A stretch of DNA of 64,000 nt, from assembly GCA_019635755.1 (NCBI GenBank), contig JAHBYW010000006.1, forward strand, positions 1 through 64,000. The letters run 5' to 3'. Origin of the DNA: Rhizobiaceae bacterium (GTDB taxonomy: Bacteria; Pseudomonadota; Alphaproteobacteria; Rhizobiales; Rhizobiaceae). This document shows positions 56,736-64,000 of the stretch, piece by piece. Numbering within the stretch: the first letter of the stretch is position 1; the number at the start of each line of letters is the position of its first letter. Under the pieces are notes generated by a model. The model was not told where the DNA came from and did no database searches. It was given only the letters and a program-made list of their open reading frames with translations. The position numbers and the translations under genes were made by a program.

Positions 56736-57077
56736 ATGCCCTCGCTCAGTCTCAGGATCAACCTCGACCCGGGCGGACGGATCGGCCCCGGCAAGATCGC
56801 GCTGCTCGACGCGATCCGCGAGACCGGCTCGATCTCGGCTGCGGCGCGGTCGATCGACATGTCCTACAAGCGGGCCTGGGACCTCGTCGAGGAGATGAAC
56901 ATCCTGTTCGGCCGGCCGGTGGTCGCGGCCAAGACCGGTGGACGCAAGGGCGGCGGGGCGGCGCTCACCGAGATGGGCGAGGCGGTGGTTACGCGGTTCC
57001 GGGCGATCGAGAAGGACGCACGGGCCGCGGTCGCGCCGCATATCGACGCGCTGCAGGCGGAGGTCGCCCGGCGCTGA
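56736..57077 (+). CDS. One-domain ModE-like transcriptional regulator
   Basis: A 113-residue winged helix-turn-helix protein that matches the DNA-binding domain of ModE: KIALLDAIRETGSISAAARSIDMSYKRAWDLVEEMN, then GGRKGGGAALTEMGEAVV. It ends soon after, so the two C-terminal Mop/TOBE domains that bind molybdate in E. coli ModE are absent. It is the obvious candidate to bind the palindrome before modA. How it would sense molybdate is open; the TOBE domain of ModC or another protein could supply the signal. Confidence 0.9.
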   Translation: MPSLSLRINLDPGGRIGPGKIALLDAIRETGSISAAARSIDMSYKRAWDLVEEMNILFGRPVVAAKTGGRKGGGAALTEMGEAVVTRFRAIEKDARAAVAPHIDALQAEVARR

Positions 57078-57206
57078 CGGAGAGGCGTGGCGCCGACGGC
57101 GAGGCGGCCCGATCGCCGGCGGGATGGCGACGCCGGCGGCGGGGAGAGCGCTTCCGCCGAAAAGGGTTGGCGCGCCGGGTCGGCTCGGCTATGTCTCTGC
57201 CCGCGT

Positions 57207-57283
57207 GGTCCCGTAGCTCAGTAGGATAGAGCGGCAGATTCCTAATCTGTAGGTCACAGGTTCGATTCCTGTCGGGATCACCA
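57207..57283 (+). tRNA. tRNA-Arg (anticodon CCU)
   Basis: A complete cloverleaf with encoded CCA. The acceptor GGTCCCG pairs with CGGGATC (one G-U). The D arm is GCTC/GAGC. The anticodon arm GCAGA/TCTGT holds the loop TTCCTAA, giving anticodon CCU, which reads AGG. The T arm is ACAGG TTCGATT CCTGT. Confidence 0.96.
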
Positions 57284-57598
57284 CGCGGCCCGCGCGAAGG
57301 GCATCCCATATTGGCGCGGGACAAGACCGTTCAGCGGTGTTCCACCGACGCCGCGTTGGGGATCCGTCGACGGCTCGCGGCGCTCGGCAGTCCGCCCTTG
57401 ATCGACACGAAATCCCGGGGTCGCGTCTCGACGCGCGGCGCGTCGTCGAACAGCGCAGGGGTGCGGGAAGGTTCGGCCGCTGGCCCATGGCGCGCGGCGC
57501 AAGGGAGCGCGCCGCCACCCGCGCAGGTCGACATTGCGGTGGCACGGCCCTTCGCCTAGATTGACAGCAGGTAAGCCGCATCGGCCATGGGAGGAAAG
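57284..57598. other. Intergenic region between tRNA-Arg and the LuxR-type gene
   Basis: 315 bp without a convincing gene, CRISPR or integrase scar. A TTGACA at 57560 could be a -35 element for the regulator, but no matching -10 element is clear. No attachment-site repeat of the tRNA 3' end was recognised nearby. Confidence 0.4.
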
Positions 57599-58726
57599 AT
57601 GCAGGCGGGAAGCAGCAGTCCGCGCGACAGCGTGATCGAGCGGATCTACTCGGCGGCCGGCGGTCTCAAGCCCTGGGACGACGCGCTCGCCCAGCTCTCG
57701 ACCTATTGCGGAGCGCAGGCTTCCTATATCGACGTGCTGTCCGAGCGCGAGCGCTCGATCTCGCTGGTCGGCGCGTTCGGCCATGCCTCGCCGCTGATCG
57801 AGCGCTACCACACCTACGGCCATCTGATCGACCCGACGACCTCGCAGATCCTGGCCAATGAGGGCCAGCCGATCTCGTTCAGCAATCTGCTCAGCCGCGA
57901 CCTCGGCGGGCCGGCGTTCCACAAGGAATTCATCGCGCCGCGCGGCACCGACCAGGTGCTGGCGATCGGGCTGCGTTCGGAGATCGGCACGCTGCTGGTC
58001 AAGCTATCGCGCAATTCGAGCGGCGTGCCGTTCAGCCAGGATTCGGCGGAGCGGCTCAGCAGCATGGCGCATCATCTGCGGCAGGCGGTGATCATCGACA
58101 GGTCGCTGCGGCGCCGGGCGGAAACCGATTCCTTCGCCTCGACCATCGTCAACCGGCTGAGGGCGGCCGTCGTCCGGCTGGACGAGCGGATGAACGTCCT
58201 CTTCGCGAACCAGGCCGCCTACCGGTTCGCCGCCGAGGGCGACGTCATCGGCATCGTCGAGGGCCGGCTGCGCTTCGTCGGCAGCGGGTCGAGCGAGACG
58301 CTCAGCGCCTTCCTGCGCAAGGCGTCGGCCTCGGAGCGGGAGGTCTGCAGCACGGCGCTGCTGAACAGCGAGCGCGGGCGGCGCGTGCGCGTCTGGGGCT
58401 GGGCGGCGCGTCCGGAAGGGATCGGCAGGGCCGAGATCGGCCTCGTCCTGTTGCCCGACGACTACGACGCGGAGGTTCTCGACGGCATGCTGCGCGAGAA
58501 CTACGGGCTCACGCCGAGCGAGGTCCGCACGACGGTCAGCCTGCTGTCGAACACGGGTCTCGCCGCCGTCGCCGAGGACACCGGGGTCTCGGTCGAGACG
58601 GTGCGCTTCCACATCAAGCGGATATTCTCCAAGACAGGCACCTGCCGGCAGTCGGAGCTCGTGCGCGTCATTGCCAACGACCTCTGCTGCATCGACGTCG
58701 GCAGGCCGACTGGCCTGCGCTCCTGA
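57599..58726 (+). CDS. LuxR-type HTH transcriptional regulator with PAS-like sensor
   Basis: A 375-residue regulator. The C-terminal GerE/LuxR helix-turn-helix (about 300-360) contains LTPSEVRTTVSLLSNTGL and the recognition helix VSVETVRFHIKRIF. The middle (about 185-255) resembles a PAS fold, and the N-terminal 170 residues are an unassigned sensor region. It has no acyl-homoserine lactone domain, and no luxI lies near. ATG 57599 is preferred over ATG 57587 because GGAGGAAAG sits directly before it. It may control the sugar importer operon downstream, judged by position only. Confidence 0.85.
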   Translation: MQAGSSSPRDSVIERIYSAAGGLKPWDDALAQLSTYCGAQASYIDVLSERERSISLVGAFGHASPLIERYHTYGHLIDPTTSQILANEGQPISFSNLLSRDLGGPAFHKEFIAPRGTDQVLAIGLRSEIGTLLVKLSRNSSGVPFSQDSAERLSSMAHHLRQAVIIDRSLRRRAETDSFASTIVNRLRAAVVRLDERMNVLFANQAAYRFAAEGDVIGIVEGRLRFVGSGSSETLSAFLRKASASEREVCSTALLNSERGRRVRVWGWAARPEGIGRAEIGLVLLPDDYDAEVLDGMLRENYGLTPSEVRTTVSLLSNTGLAAVAEDTGVSVETVRFHIKRIFSKTGTCRQSELVRVIANDLCCIDVGRPTGLRS

Positions 58727-59133
58727 GCGGCCCGGGCGGCCCCGCGGCCGCCTACCCGTTCGGGTGAATACCGAGGCGGGCTTCTGCCGTCATCTCATCC
58801 CCGGAAGCAGGCGGATGCGTCCTGCGTCGAAACGGCCACAGGCGGTCATGCCGTCAATGCCGTAGAACAGACGGACGCACCGCCAGCGACCGAGCGAGTT
58901 GGGGAGGAGCCCTCCGGGCTGCCAGGACGAGAATGGACATGTCCGAGGACCGCGTTCTTGCCGCGGGTCCCAGCGGGACGGCTCCGGAGGGAGCGCTGCC
59001 CATCCGACCTGCGACCGTATGGCCGCTCGCACAATTCGCCCAGTCCTTGAAAACTGCATCACAGCTGCCTGACGATACCGCTGCGACGCGATGGAGCCGC
59101 AGCCGATTCGCCGGCGAGATCGGGAGGAACACG
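58727..59133. other. Leader region of the sugar ABC operon
   Basis: About 407 bp without a gene of its own. An in-frame upstream extension of the binding-protein gene from 58933 is rejected because the signal peptide and GGGAGGAA site begin at 59134. No confident promoter, operator or riboswitch was identified. Confidence 0.4.
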
Positions 59134-60192
59134 ATGAGAATGAGAACGATGCTGCTGGGTGGCGCGGTCGCCGCCGCGACGATGGGTGCCTTCCAGGCGC
59201 CGGCCGTCGCCGCGGACCCCTATGTGATCTATCTCAGCAACAACTTCATGGGCAATGACTGGCGCCAGCAGATGATCCGCAGCGCCGAGATCGCGGTGAA
59301 GAAGGGACCGCTCGCCGGCCGCGTCGACCTGCGCATCGAGCAGGCCGAGGGCACCGTGCAGGCCCAGATCAACTCGCTGAACAACATCATCCGCGAGAAG
59401 CCGGACGCGATCCTGATCGACGCGGCGTCGCAGACCGCGCTCAACCCGACGGTCAAGCGGGCCTGCGACGAGGGCATCCTGGTCATCAGCTTCGACCAGA
59501 CGCTGACAGAGCCCTGCGCCTACGCGCTGTCGGTCGACTGGGACTACACGCCGCGCGTTCTGGCCGAATGGGTGGCCGAGAAGATCGGCGGCAAGGGCAA
59601 TGTCATCATCGACCGCGGCCTCGCCGGCTACGAGGCGTCCATCGCCACGACCAAGGCGACGGAAGAGGTGCTGGCGAAATATCCCGACATCAAGATCGTC
59701 GGCTATTTCAACGGCGACTTCGCGCCGGGACCGGAGCAGTCCGGCGCGGCGGCCGTGCTCGCCGCCAATCCGCAGGTCGACGCGATCGTCAACATGGCCT
59801 ACGGCACCGGCGCGATGCAGGCACTCAAGGACGCAGGCCGTCCGATGGTGCCGGTCACGGCCTTCTCGTTCAACGGCTCGGCGGTGGCGTGCATGGAGAC
59901 AGAGGGCGCGAGCTGCATCCTCGGCTCCAACCCGCCCTACCTCTCGGCCGAGGCGATCAAGATGGCGGTCGAGGTGCTGGACACCGGCAAGCGGCCCGAG
60001 AACCGCGCCATCCTGGTGCCGAACAGCTTCTTCTCGACCGATCCGCTGCCGTCGAAGCTGTTCCCCGAGACGGTGATCCAGAAGCTCGAAGCTGGCAAGA
60101 ACGCCTTCCCGGACCTGTCGCCGGGCCTGTTCCTGCCGGTCTCGCCCGACTGGGTCGAAATCACGCCGCAGGAAGCGGCCGGCCAGAGCTGA
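59134..60192 (+). CDS. Sugar ABC transporter substrate-binding protein
   Basis: A 352-residue periplasmic-binding protein of the ribose/galactose class (Peripla_BP_4). The signal peptide covers about 1-27 (AVAA, then DPYVIYLSNNFMGNDW). Blocks such as EQAEGTVQAQINSLNNIIREKPDAIL fit this class. The operon has two permeases and one 499-residue ATPase, as in the E. coli galactofuranose importer, but the ligand is unknown. GGGAGGAAC precedes the ATG. Confidence 0.92.
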   Translation: MRMRTMLLGGAVAAATMGAFQAPAVAADPYVIYLSNNFMGNDWRQQMIRSAEIAVKKGPLAGRVDLRIEQAEGTVQAQINSLNNIIREKPDAILIDAASQTALNPTVKRACDEGILVISFDQTLTEPCAYALSVDWDYTPRVLAEWVAEKIGGKGNVIIDRGLAGYEASIATTKATEEVLAKYPDIKIVGYFNGDFAPGPEQSGAAAVLAANPQVDAIVNMAYGTGAMQALKDAGRPMVPVTAFSFNGSAVACMETEGASCILGSNPPYLSAEAIKMAVEVLDTGKRPENRAILVPNSFFSTDPLPSKLFPETVIQKLEAGKNAFPDLSPGLFLPVSPDWVEITPQEAAGQS

Positions 60193-60259
60193 CCAGACTG
60201 GACGCATCGATCCCCGCGGGCCGTCGGCTCGCGGGGATTGCCGTCCGGAGACCTCGTGC

Positions 60260-61759
60260 ATGGACCTTCTCAGCGCACACGGCCTGTCCAAGCGGTTCGG
60301 CGGCATCGTCGCGCTGGACGACGCCAGCTTCTCGGCGAGGGCGGGCGAAGTGCATGCCCTGCTGGGCGAGAACGGCGCCGGCAAAAGCACCTTCATCCAG
60401 ATCCTCGGCGGCGTGCTGCGGCCGGACGCCGGCACCATCACGCTCGGCGGCAGCGACTACCGGCCGGTCGACCCCGACGCGGCGCGGGCGCGGGGCATCG
60501 TCACGGTGTTCCAGGAGCTGTCCTCCATCCCGGACCTGACGGTCGAGGGCAACATCTGGTTCCGGCGGGAGCCGCGCACGGTCCTGCGCACCGTCGCGAA
60601 ACGCGAGATCCGCCGCCGCACCGAGGCGCTGCTGGATCGCTACGGGTTTCCAGCGCTGCATCCGGCGCAGGACCTGCGCCGCCTCAGCCTGGCGGAGCGG
60701 CAGCTGGTGGAGATCGCCAAGGCGCTGGCTCAGGAGCCGCGCATCCTGGTCCTGGACGAGGCGACGTCGTCGCTGGCCGCGCGCGAAACCGACTGGCTTC
60801 TGCAGCTGACCCGCCGGCTGGCCGAGGAGGGTCGGCTGGTGGTGTTCATCTCGCATCGCATGGGCGAGGTGCGCGCGGTCGCCGACCGCCTGACGATCTT
60901 CCGCGGCGGCCGGACCGTCGCGGCGCATGACGCCGCCGCCGTCTCGGACGAGCAGATCGTGACCGAGATGATCGGCCGGCGCCTCGAGCGGCTCTATCCG
61001 GAGCGGGTGAGCAGCGCGACGGATCGCATCGCCGTCGGCGCGCGCGACTTCTCCAGTGGCCCGCGTCTGCCGGGCGTCACGTTCACTCTGCACGAAGGCG
61101 AGGTGCTGGGGGTCGGCGGCCTCCAGGGTCACGGGCAGCGCGAACTGTTCCAGGGACTGTTCGGCGTCGCGCGGACGCAGGGCGAGATGACGCTGTGGGG
61201 CACGCCTGCGGCCATCGCGTCGCCGCGCGACGCGCTGGTGGGGCGCGAGGGGATCGCGCTCGTGCCCGAGGACCGGCGCGGCCAGGGGCTGATGCTGTCG
61301 AAGACCGTGCGCGAGAACCTGACGCTGTCCGTCATCCGCCGCATGTCCAGCCACGGCGTGCTGTCGCGGCCGCGGGAGGCGGCGCTGGTCAAGGAGATGG
61401 TGGACTTCCTGCGCATCAAGGTGAGCACGCCGGAGCAGCAGGCCGACACGCTGTCCGGCGGCAACCAGCAGAAGGTCATCTTCGGCAAGATGCTGCTGAC
61501 CGAGGCGCGGGTGCTGCTGCTCTACGACCCGACCCGCGGCGTCGACGTCGGCACCAAGAGCGAGATCTTCCAGATGATGCGGGATCTGGCCGCGAGGGGA
61601 TATGCGATCCTGTTCTACTCCAGCGACCTGCAGGAACTCGTCAACGTGGCGGACCGGGTGATGGTGCTGCGCGAGGGCAGGGTGGCCGCGACGCTGGCGG
61701 GCGACCAGGTTTCCGAAGACGCGATCCTGCGCGCGGCGATGTTCGACGAGGCGGCGTGA
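60260..61759 (+). CDS. Sugar ABC transporter ATP-binding protein (duplicated ATPase)
   Basis: A 499-residue protein with two fused ABC domains, typical of RbsA/XylG/YtfR-type sugar importers. The first Walker A, GENGAGKST, is at 36-44, its signature is LSLAERQ and its Walker B is ILVLDEAT. The second half has a degenerate P loop (GGLQGHGQREL) but a full LSGGNQQK signature, the usual asymmetry of this class. It is followed one base later by the first permease gene. Confidence 0.94.
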   Translation: MDLLSAHGLSKRFGGIVALDDASFSARAGEVHALLGENGAGKSTFIQILGGVLRPDAGTITLGGSDYRPVDPDAARARGIVTVFQELSSIPDLTVEGNIWFRREPRTVLRTVAKREIRRRTEALLDRYGFPALHPAQDLRRLSLAERQLVEIAKALAQEPRILVLDEATSSLAARETDWLLQLTRRLAEEGRLVVFISHRMGEVRAVADRLTIFRGGRTVAAHDAAAVSDEQIVTEMIGRRLERLYPERVSSATDRIAVGARDFSSGPRLPGVTFTLHEGEVLGVGGLQGHGQRELFQGLFGVARTQGEMTLWGTPAAIASPRDALVGREGIALVPEDRRGQGLMLSKTVRENLTLSVIRRMSSHGVLSRPREAALVKEMVDFLRIKVSTPEQQADTLSGGNQQKVIFGKMLLTEARVLLLYDPTRGVDVGTKSEIFQMMRDLAARGYAILFYSSDLQELVNVADRVMVLREGRVAATLAGDQVSEDAILRAAMFDEAA

Positions 61760-61760
61760 G

Positions 61761-62759
61761 ATGAGCGCCCAGACCAAGCCGTCCGGCGCGCCCGCCCGCT
61801 TCTACCAGGCGTGGGCGCGATCGCTGGACCGCACGCCCTTCCTCGTCGCGCTGGTGATGCTGCTGGCGATCGTGCTGGCCCGCAGCCAGCTGCAGAGCGG
61901 CGTCTTCACGCTGCAGGAGCTCAACCTGGTGACCGCCTCGGCGCTGACCCTGATGCTCGCGGCGACGGGCCAGACGATCGTGCTGATCCGCGGCGGGATC
62001 GACCTGTCGATCGGTGGCGTCATCAGCCTGGGGACCGTGATCGCCGCGACGCGCTTCGGCGAGGATCCCGGCCAGGTGGCGCTGTGGGCGGCGATCATCC
62101 TGGCGACCGGCTTCGGCATCGGCGCCCTGAACGGCATCCTGATCACGGTCCTGAAGCTGCAGCCCTTCCTGGTGACGCTGGCCGGCTGGTCGATCCTCAC
62201 CGGCATCGCGCTCACCATCCTGCCGACCGACGGCGGGGCCGTGCCCGGCTGGTGGGCGGGATTCGGCTATTCCCTGTTCTTCGGCCTGTCCGGGCCGGTG
62301 TGGGTGCTGATCGCGCTGGTGCTGTTCTGGTACTGGTTCCGCGCGACGCGGCTCGGCATCGTCATCCAGGCGGCGGGATCGAGCGAGCGCTCCGCCGTCC
62401 TCTCCGGCGCCTCCGTGCTCAGGATCAACATCGCGACCTACGGCCTGTCGGGCCTCTTCGCGGCGGCGGCGGCGCTCTACCTGACGACGCAGACGGGCAC
62501 GGGCTCGCCACTCATCGGCCGCGACTACATCCTGCCGTCGGTCGCGGCCGCCGTCGTCGGCGGGGTCAGCCTCTTCGGCGGGCGCGGTCATCTCGTCGGG
62601 ACGATCATCGGCGCCTTCATCCTGACGATCATCGGCGACCTCGTCTTCGCGCTGCGCGTTTCAAGCTACTGGCAGCCGGTGATGTCAGGCGTCATCCTGC
62701 TGATCGCGGTGCTGGCCAGCTCGCTGGCCGAGAAGTCGGCACGGAGGCAGAACCGATGA
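61761..62759 (+). CDS. Sugar ABC transporter permease 1
   Basis: A 332-residue inner-membrane permease of the BPD_transp_2 family with about nine or ten helices. The conserved IRGGIDLSIGGVISLGTVIAA segment and GGVSLFGGRGHLVGTIIGAF are hallmarks of ribose/xylose-type permeases. It overlaps the second permease gene by four bases. Two different permeases in one operon suggest a heterodimeric channel. Confidence 0.94.
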   Translation: MSAQTKPSGAPARFYQAWARSLDRTPFLVALVMLLAIVLARSQLQSGVFTLQELNLVTASALTLMLAATGQTIVLIRGGIDLSIGGVISLGTVIAATRFGEDPGQVALWAAIILATGFGIGALNGILITVLKLQPFLVTLAGWSILTGIALTILPTDGGAVPGWWAGFGYSLFFGLSGPVWVLIALVLFWYWFRATRLGIVIQAAGSSERSAVLSGASVLRINIATYGLSGLFAAAAALYLTTQTGTGSPLIGRDYILPSVAAAVVGGVSLFGGRGHLVGTIIGAFILTIIGDLVFALRVSSYWQPVMSGVILLIAVLASSLAEKSARRQNR

Positions 62760-63748
62760 ACGCGTTCGTGGCGCGCCACCGGCTGATCGTGCTCGCCTAT
62801 CTCGGCATGCTGGTGCTGCTGCTGGTCACCAGCTACTTTTCACCGGGCTTCCTGTCGGAAGCGAACCTGCGCTCGTCGGTGGTGCTTGCCGCCTTCGTGG
62901 GCATCGTCGCCCTCGGCCAGACCTTCGTCATCATCGGCGGCGGCATCGACCTGTCGGTGCCATGGGTGCTGAACTGCGCGGCGATCCTGATGGCGATCCT
63001 GTGCGGCGGCCAGGACCTGCCGCTGCTGTGGGTGGGACCGCTGGTGCTCGCCGCCGGTGCGCTGGTCGGCCTGATCAACGGCATCGGCGTCGCGATCTTC
63101 GGCGTGCCGGCGATCATCATGACCCTCGCCGCCAACGTCATCCTGCAAGGGCTGATCGTCATCTACACGGGCGGCCTGCCGACGCCGCGCGCGCCGGAGA
63201 TGATCCGCTTCCTCTCGGTCGGGCGCCTTGGCCCGATCCCGGTCATCGGCATCCTGTGGTTCGTGCTCGCCATCGCCGCCTCGTTCCTGCTGTCGAAGAC
63301 GGCATTCGGGCGCTACCTCTATGCCGTCGGCAGCAGCGCGACGGTGGCCGAATTCTCCGGCGTGCCGACAGCGCGCACCACGATCCTGACCTATGTGCTC
63401 TCCGGCTTCACCGCGGCGCTGGCAGGCATGCTGCTGACCGGCTATTCCGGGCAGGCCTATCTCGGCATGGGCGATCCCTACCTCTTCACCTCCGTCGCGG
63501 CCGTCGCCATCGGCGGCGCTTCCATCCTCGGCGGCAGCGGCCACTATGTCGGCACCATCGCCGGGGCGCTGGTGCTGACCATCCTGGCCGGGCTGCTGCC
63601 GGCGCTCGGCCTGTCGACAGGGGCGCTGATGGTCGTCTACGGCGTGGTGATCCTGGTGACCGTCGCGATCGGCAGCGAAGCCTTCGCCTCCCTGCTGCGC
63701 CTGGTGCTTCCCATGCGGGCCGGCAGGATCGGGAGCCGGCAGCCGTGA
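62756..63748 (+). CDS. Sugar ABC transporter permease 2
   Basis: A 330-residue BPD_transp_2 permease related to the first. It carries IIGGGIDLSVPWVLN and GGASILGGSGHYVGTIAGA at the matching positions. Its ATG overlaps the stop of permease 1 (ATGA), and its own stop overlaps the GTG of the lactonase gene (GTGA), so the unit is translationally coupled. It would pair with permease 1 and the duplicated ATPase. Confidence 0.94.
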   Translation: MNAFVARHRLIVLAYLGMLVLLLVTSYFSPGFLSEANLRSSVVLAAFVGIVALGQTFVIIGGGIDLSVPWVLNCAAILMAILCGGQDLPLLWVGPLVLAAGALVGLINGIGVAIFGVPAIIMTLAANVILQGLIVIYTGGLPTPRAPEMIRFLSVGRLGPIPVIGILWFVLAIAASFLLSKTAFGRYLYAVGSSATVAEFSGVPTARTTILTYVLSGFTAALAGMLLTGYSGQAYLGMGDPYLFTSVAAVAIGGASILGGSGHYVGTIAGALVLTILAGLLPALGLSTGALMVVYGVVILVTVAIGSEAFASLLRLVLPMRAGRIGSRQP

Positions 63749-64000
63749 GCAAGGTCGACTGCGTCTTCGACGCCGGCGCGGAACTGGGCGAGGGAACCCT
63801 CTGGGACCCGGTGGACGGCGTGCTGTGGTGGCTGGACATCTGGGGCAGCCGCATCCACCGCCACACCCCGGCGAGCGGGCAAAACGACAGCTGGGTCACG
63901 CCGGAGTTCCCGGGATGCCTGGGGCTGCGCGCAGCCGGCGGGCTCGTCATGTCGTTGGTGAGCGGCTTCCACTTCTTCGATCCCGACACGGGCGCGTTCA
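63745..64000 (+). CDS. SMP-30/gluconolactonase-like sugar lactonase (5' part)
   Basis: The first 85 codons of a gene that runs off the window. The start is GTG 63745, overlapping the permease stop. LGEGTLWDPVDGVLWWLDI and the following GSRIHRHTP match the first blades of the SMP-30/gluconolactonase/LRE propeller, with the metal-binding Glu in GEGTLWD. Such enzymes hydrolyse aldonolactones made by sugar dehydrogenases, so the operon likely imports and oxidises an aldose. Confidence 0.88.
   Translation, partial: MSKVDCVFDAGAELGEGTLWDPVDGVLWWLDIWGSRIHRHTPASGQNDSWVTPEFPGCLGLRAAGGLVMSLVSGFHFFDPDTGAF

Noticed and set aside
57207..57283. tRNA-Arg as an integration site for a mobile element
   Set aside because: No integrase lies next to it and no repeat of the tRNA 3' end was seen downstream; xerD at 37.6 kb is a core housekeeping recombinase.
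57599..58726. Quorum-sensing LuxR receptor
   Set aside because: There is no autoinducer-binding domain and no luxI-type gene in the window; only the C-terminal helix-turn-helix is shared.
58933..59133. N-terminal extension of the sugar-binding protein
   Set aside because: The signal peptide and a strong ribosome-binding site define the start at 59134.

Overview
The window is a GC-rich (roughly two-thirds G+C), densely coded chromosomal segment of an alphaproteobacterium. It is most likely from the order Hyphomicrobiales (Rhizobiales), Phyllobacteriaceae-like. The evidence is the gene orders (tlpA/argH/lptM-like/lysA/TIGR02302; hpt/ftsEX; bolA/J-protein/cobS/cobT; accA/xerD/small membrane protein/aroKB), a SAM-II riboswitch in front of metA, and rhizobial-type intergenic palindromes. 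This is inference from gene content; no database search was run. Nearly all of it is ordinary core genome. The one clearly accessory-looking insertion is a toxin-antitoxin remnant near 41.4-42.0 kb.

Layout. 1-0.5 kb: intergenic repeats. 0.5-6.8 kb: HNH nuclease, 3-methyladenine glycosylase, GluQ, membrane proteins and transporters, cobalamin adenosyltransferase, rhomboid protease. 7-9.8 kb: etfB-etfA and 3-hydroxybutyryl-CoA dehydrogenase. 9.8-13.3 kb: a MASE1-PAS-GGDEF diguanylate cyclase and a TlpA thioredoxin. 13.4-19 kb: argH, lptM-like, lysA, a large DUF4175/TIGR02302 envelope protein. 19-24.2 kb: response regulator, hpt, a one-TM protein, then divergent ftsE-ftsX, YdcF and a PlsC-type acyltransferase. 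24.2-29.8 kb: ChaC-like cyclotransferase, DUF2125, tyrC-hisC, and metA behind a promoter, SAM-II riboswitch and intrinsic terminator. 29-34.5 kb: DUF1194, methyltransferase, gloB, lysoplasmalogenase, YddG-like exporter, rpmB, a queuosine-precursor transporter with a preQ1-I riboswitch on its start codon, and a TusA protein. 34.6-41.4 kb: L,D-transpeptidase lipoprotein, DUF1127, accA, xerD with a 47-residue membrane protein, aroK-aroB and a shortened CorC-type CBS protein. 41.4-42 kb: frameshifted Phd-type antitoxin with an intact PIN toxin. 42-50 kb: bolA, J-protein, cobS, cobT, phytase-like protein, caspase-TPR protein. 50-57 kb: COG0523 GTPase, DD-carboxypeptidase, M20 hydrolase, modABC and a one-domain ModE. 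57.2 kb: tRNA-Arg(CCU). 57.6 kb to the end: LuxR-type regulator and a sugar ABC importer operon running into a lactonase gene cut by the window edge.

Several groups work together. EtfBA supplies electron transfer next to a beta-hydroxyacyl-CoA dehydrogenase. CobS/CobT are the chaperone part of aerobic cobaltochelatase, and the window also carries an adenosyltransferase for the same cofactor. ModABC with the ModE-like protein and a ModE-type box upstream of modA form a molybdate uptake unit. The sugar importer plus SMP-30 lactonase suggests oxidative sugar catabolism.

No defence island, prophage, CRISPR array or complete insertion sequence was seen. The most informative non-coding finds are the preQ1-I riboswitch whose P2 helix contains the start codon (33572-33600), the SAM-II element with a duplicated pairing segment that could switch a terminator (27895-28005), and the palindromic operator and frameshift of the toxin-antitoxin remnant.
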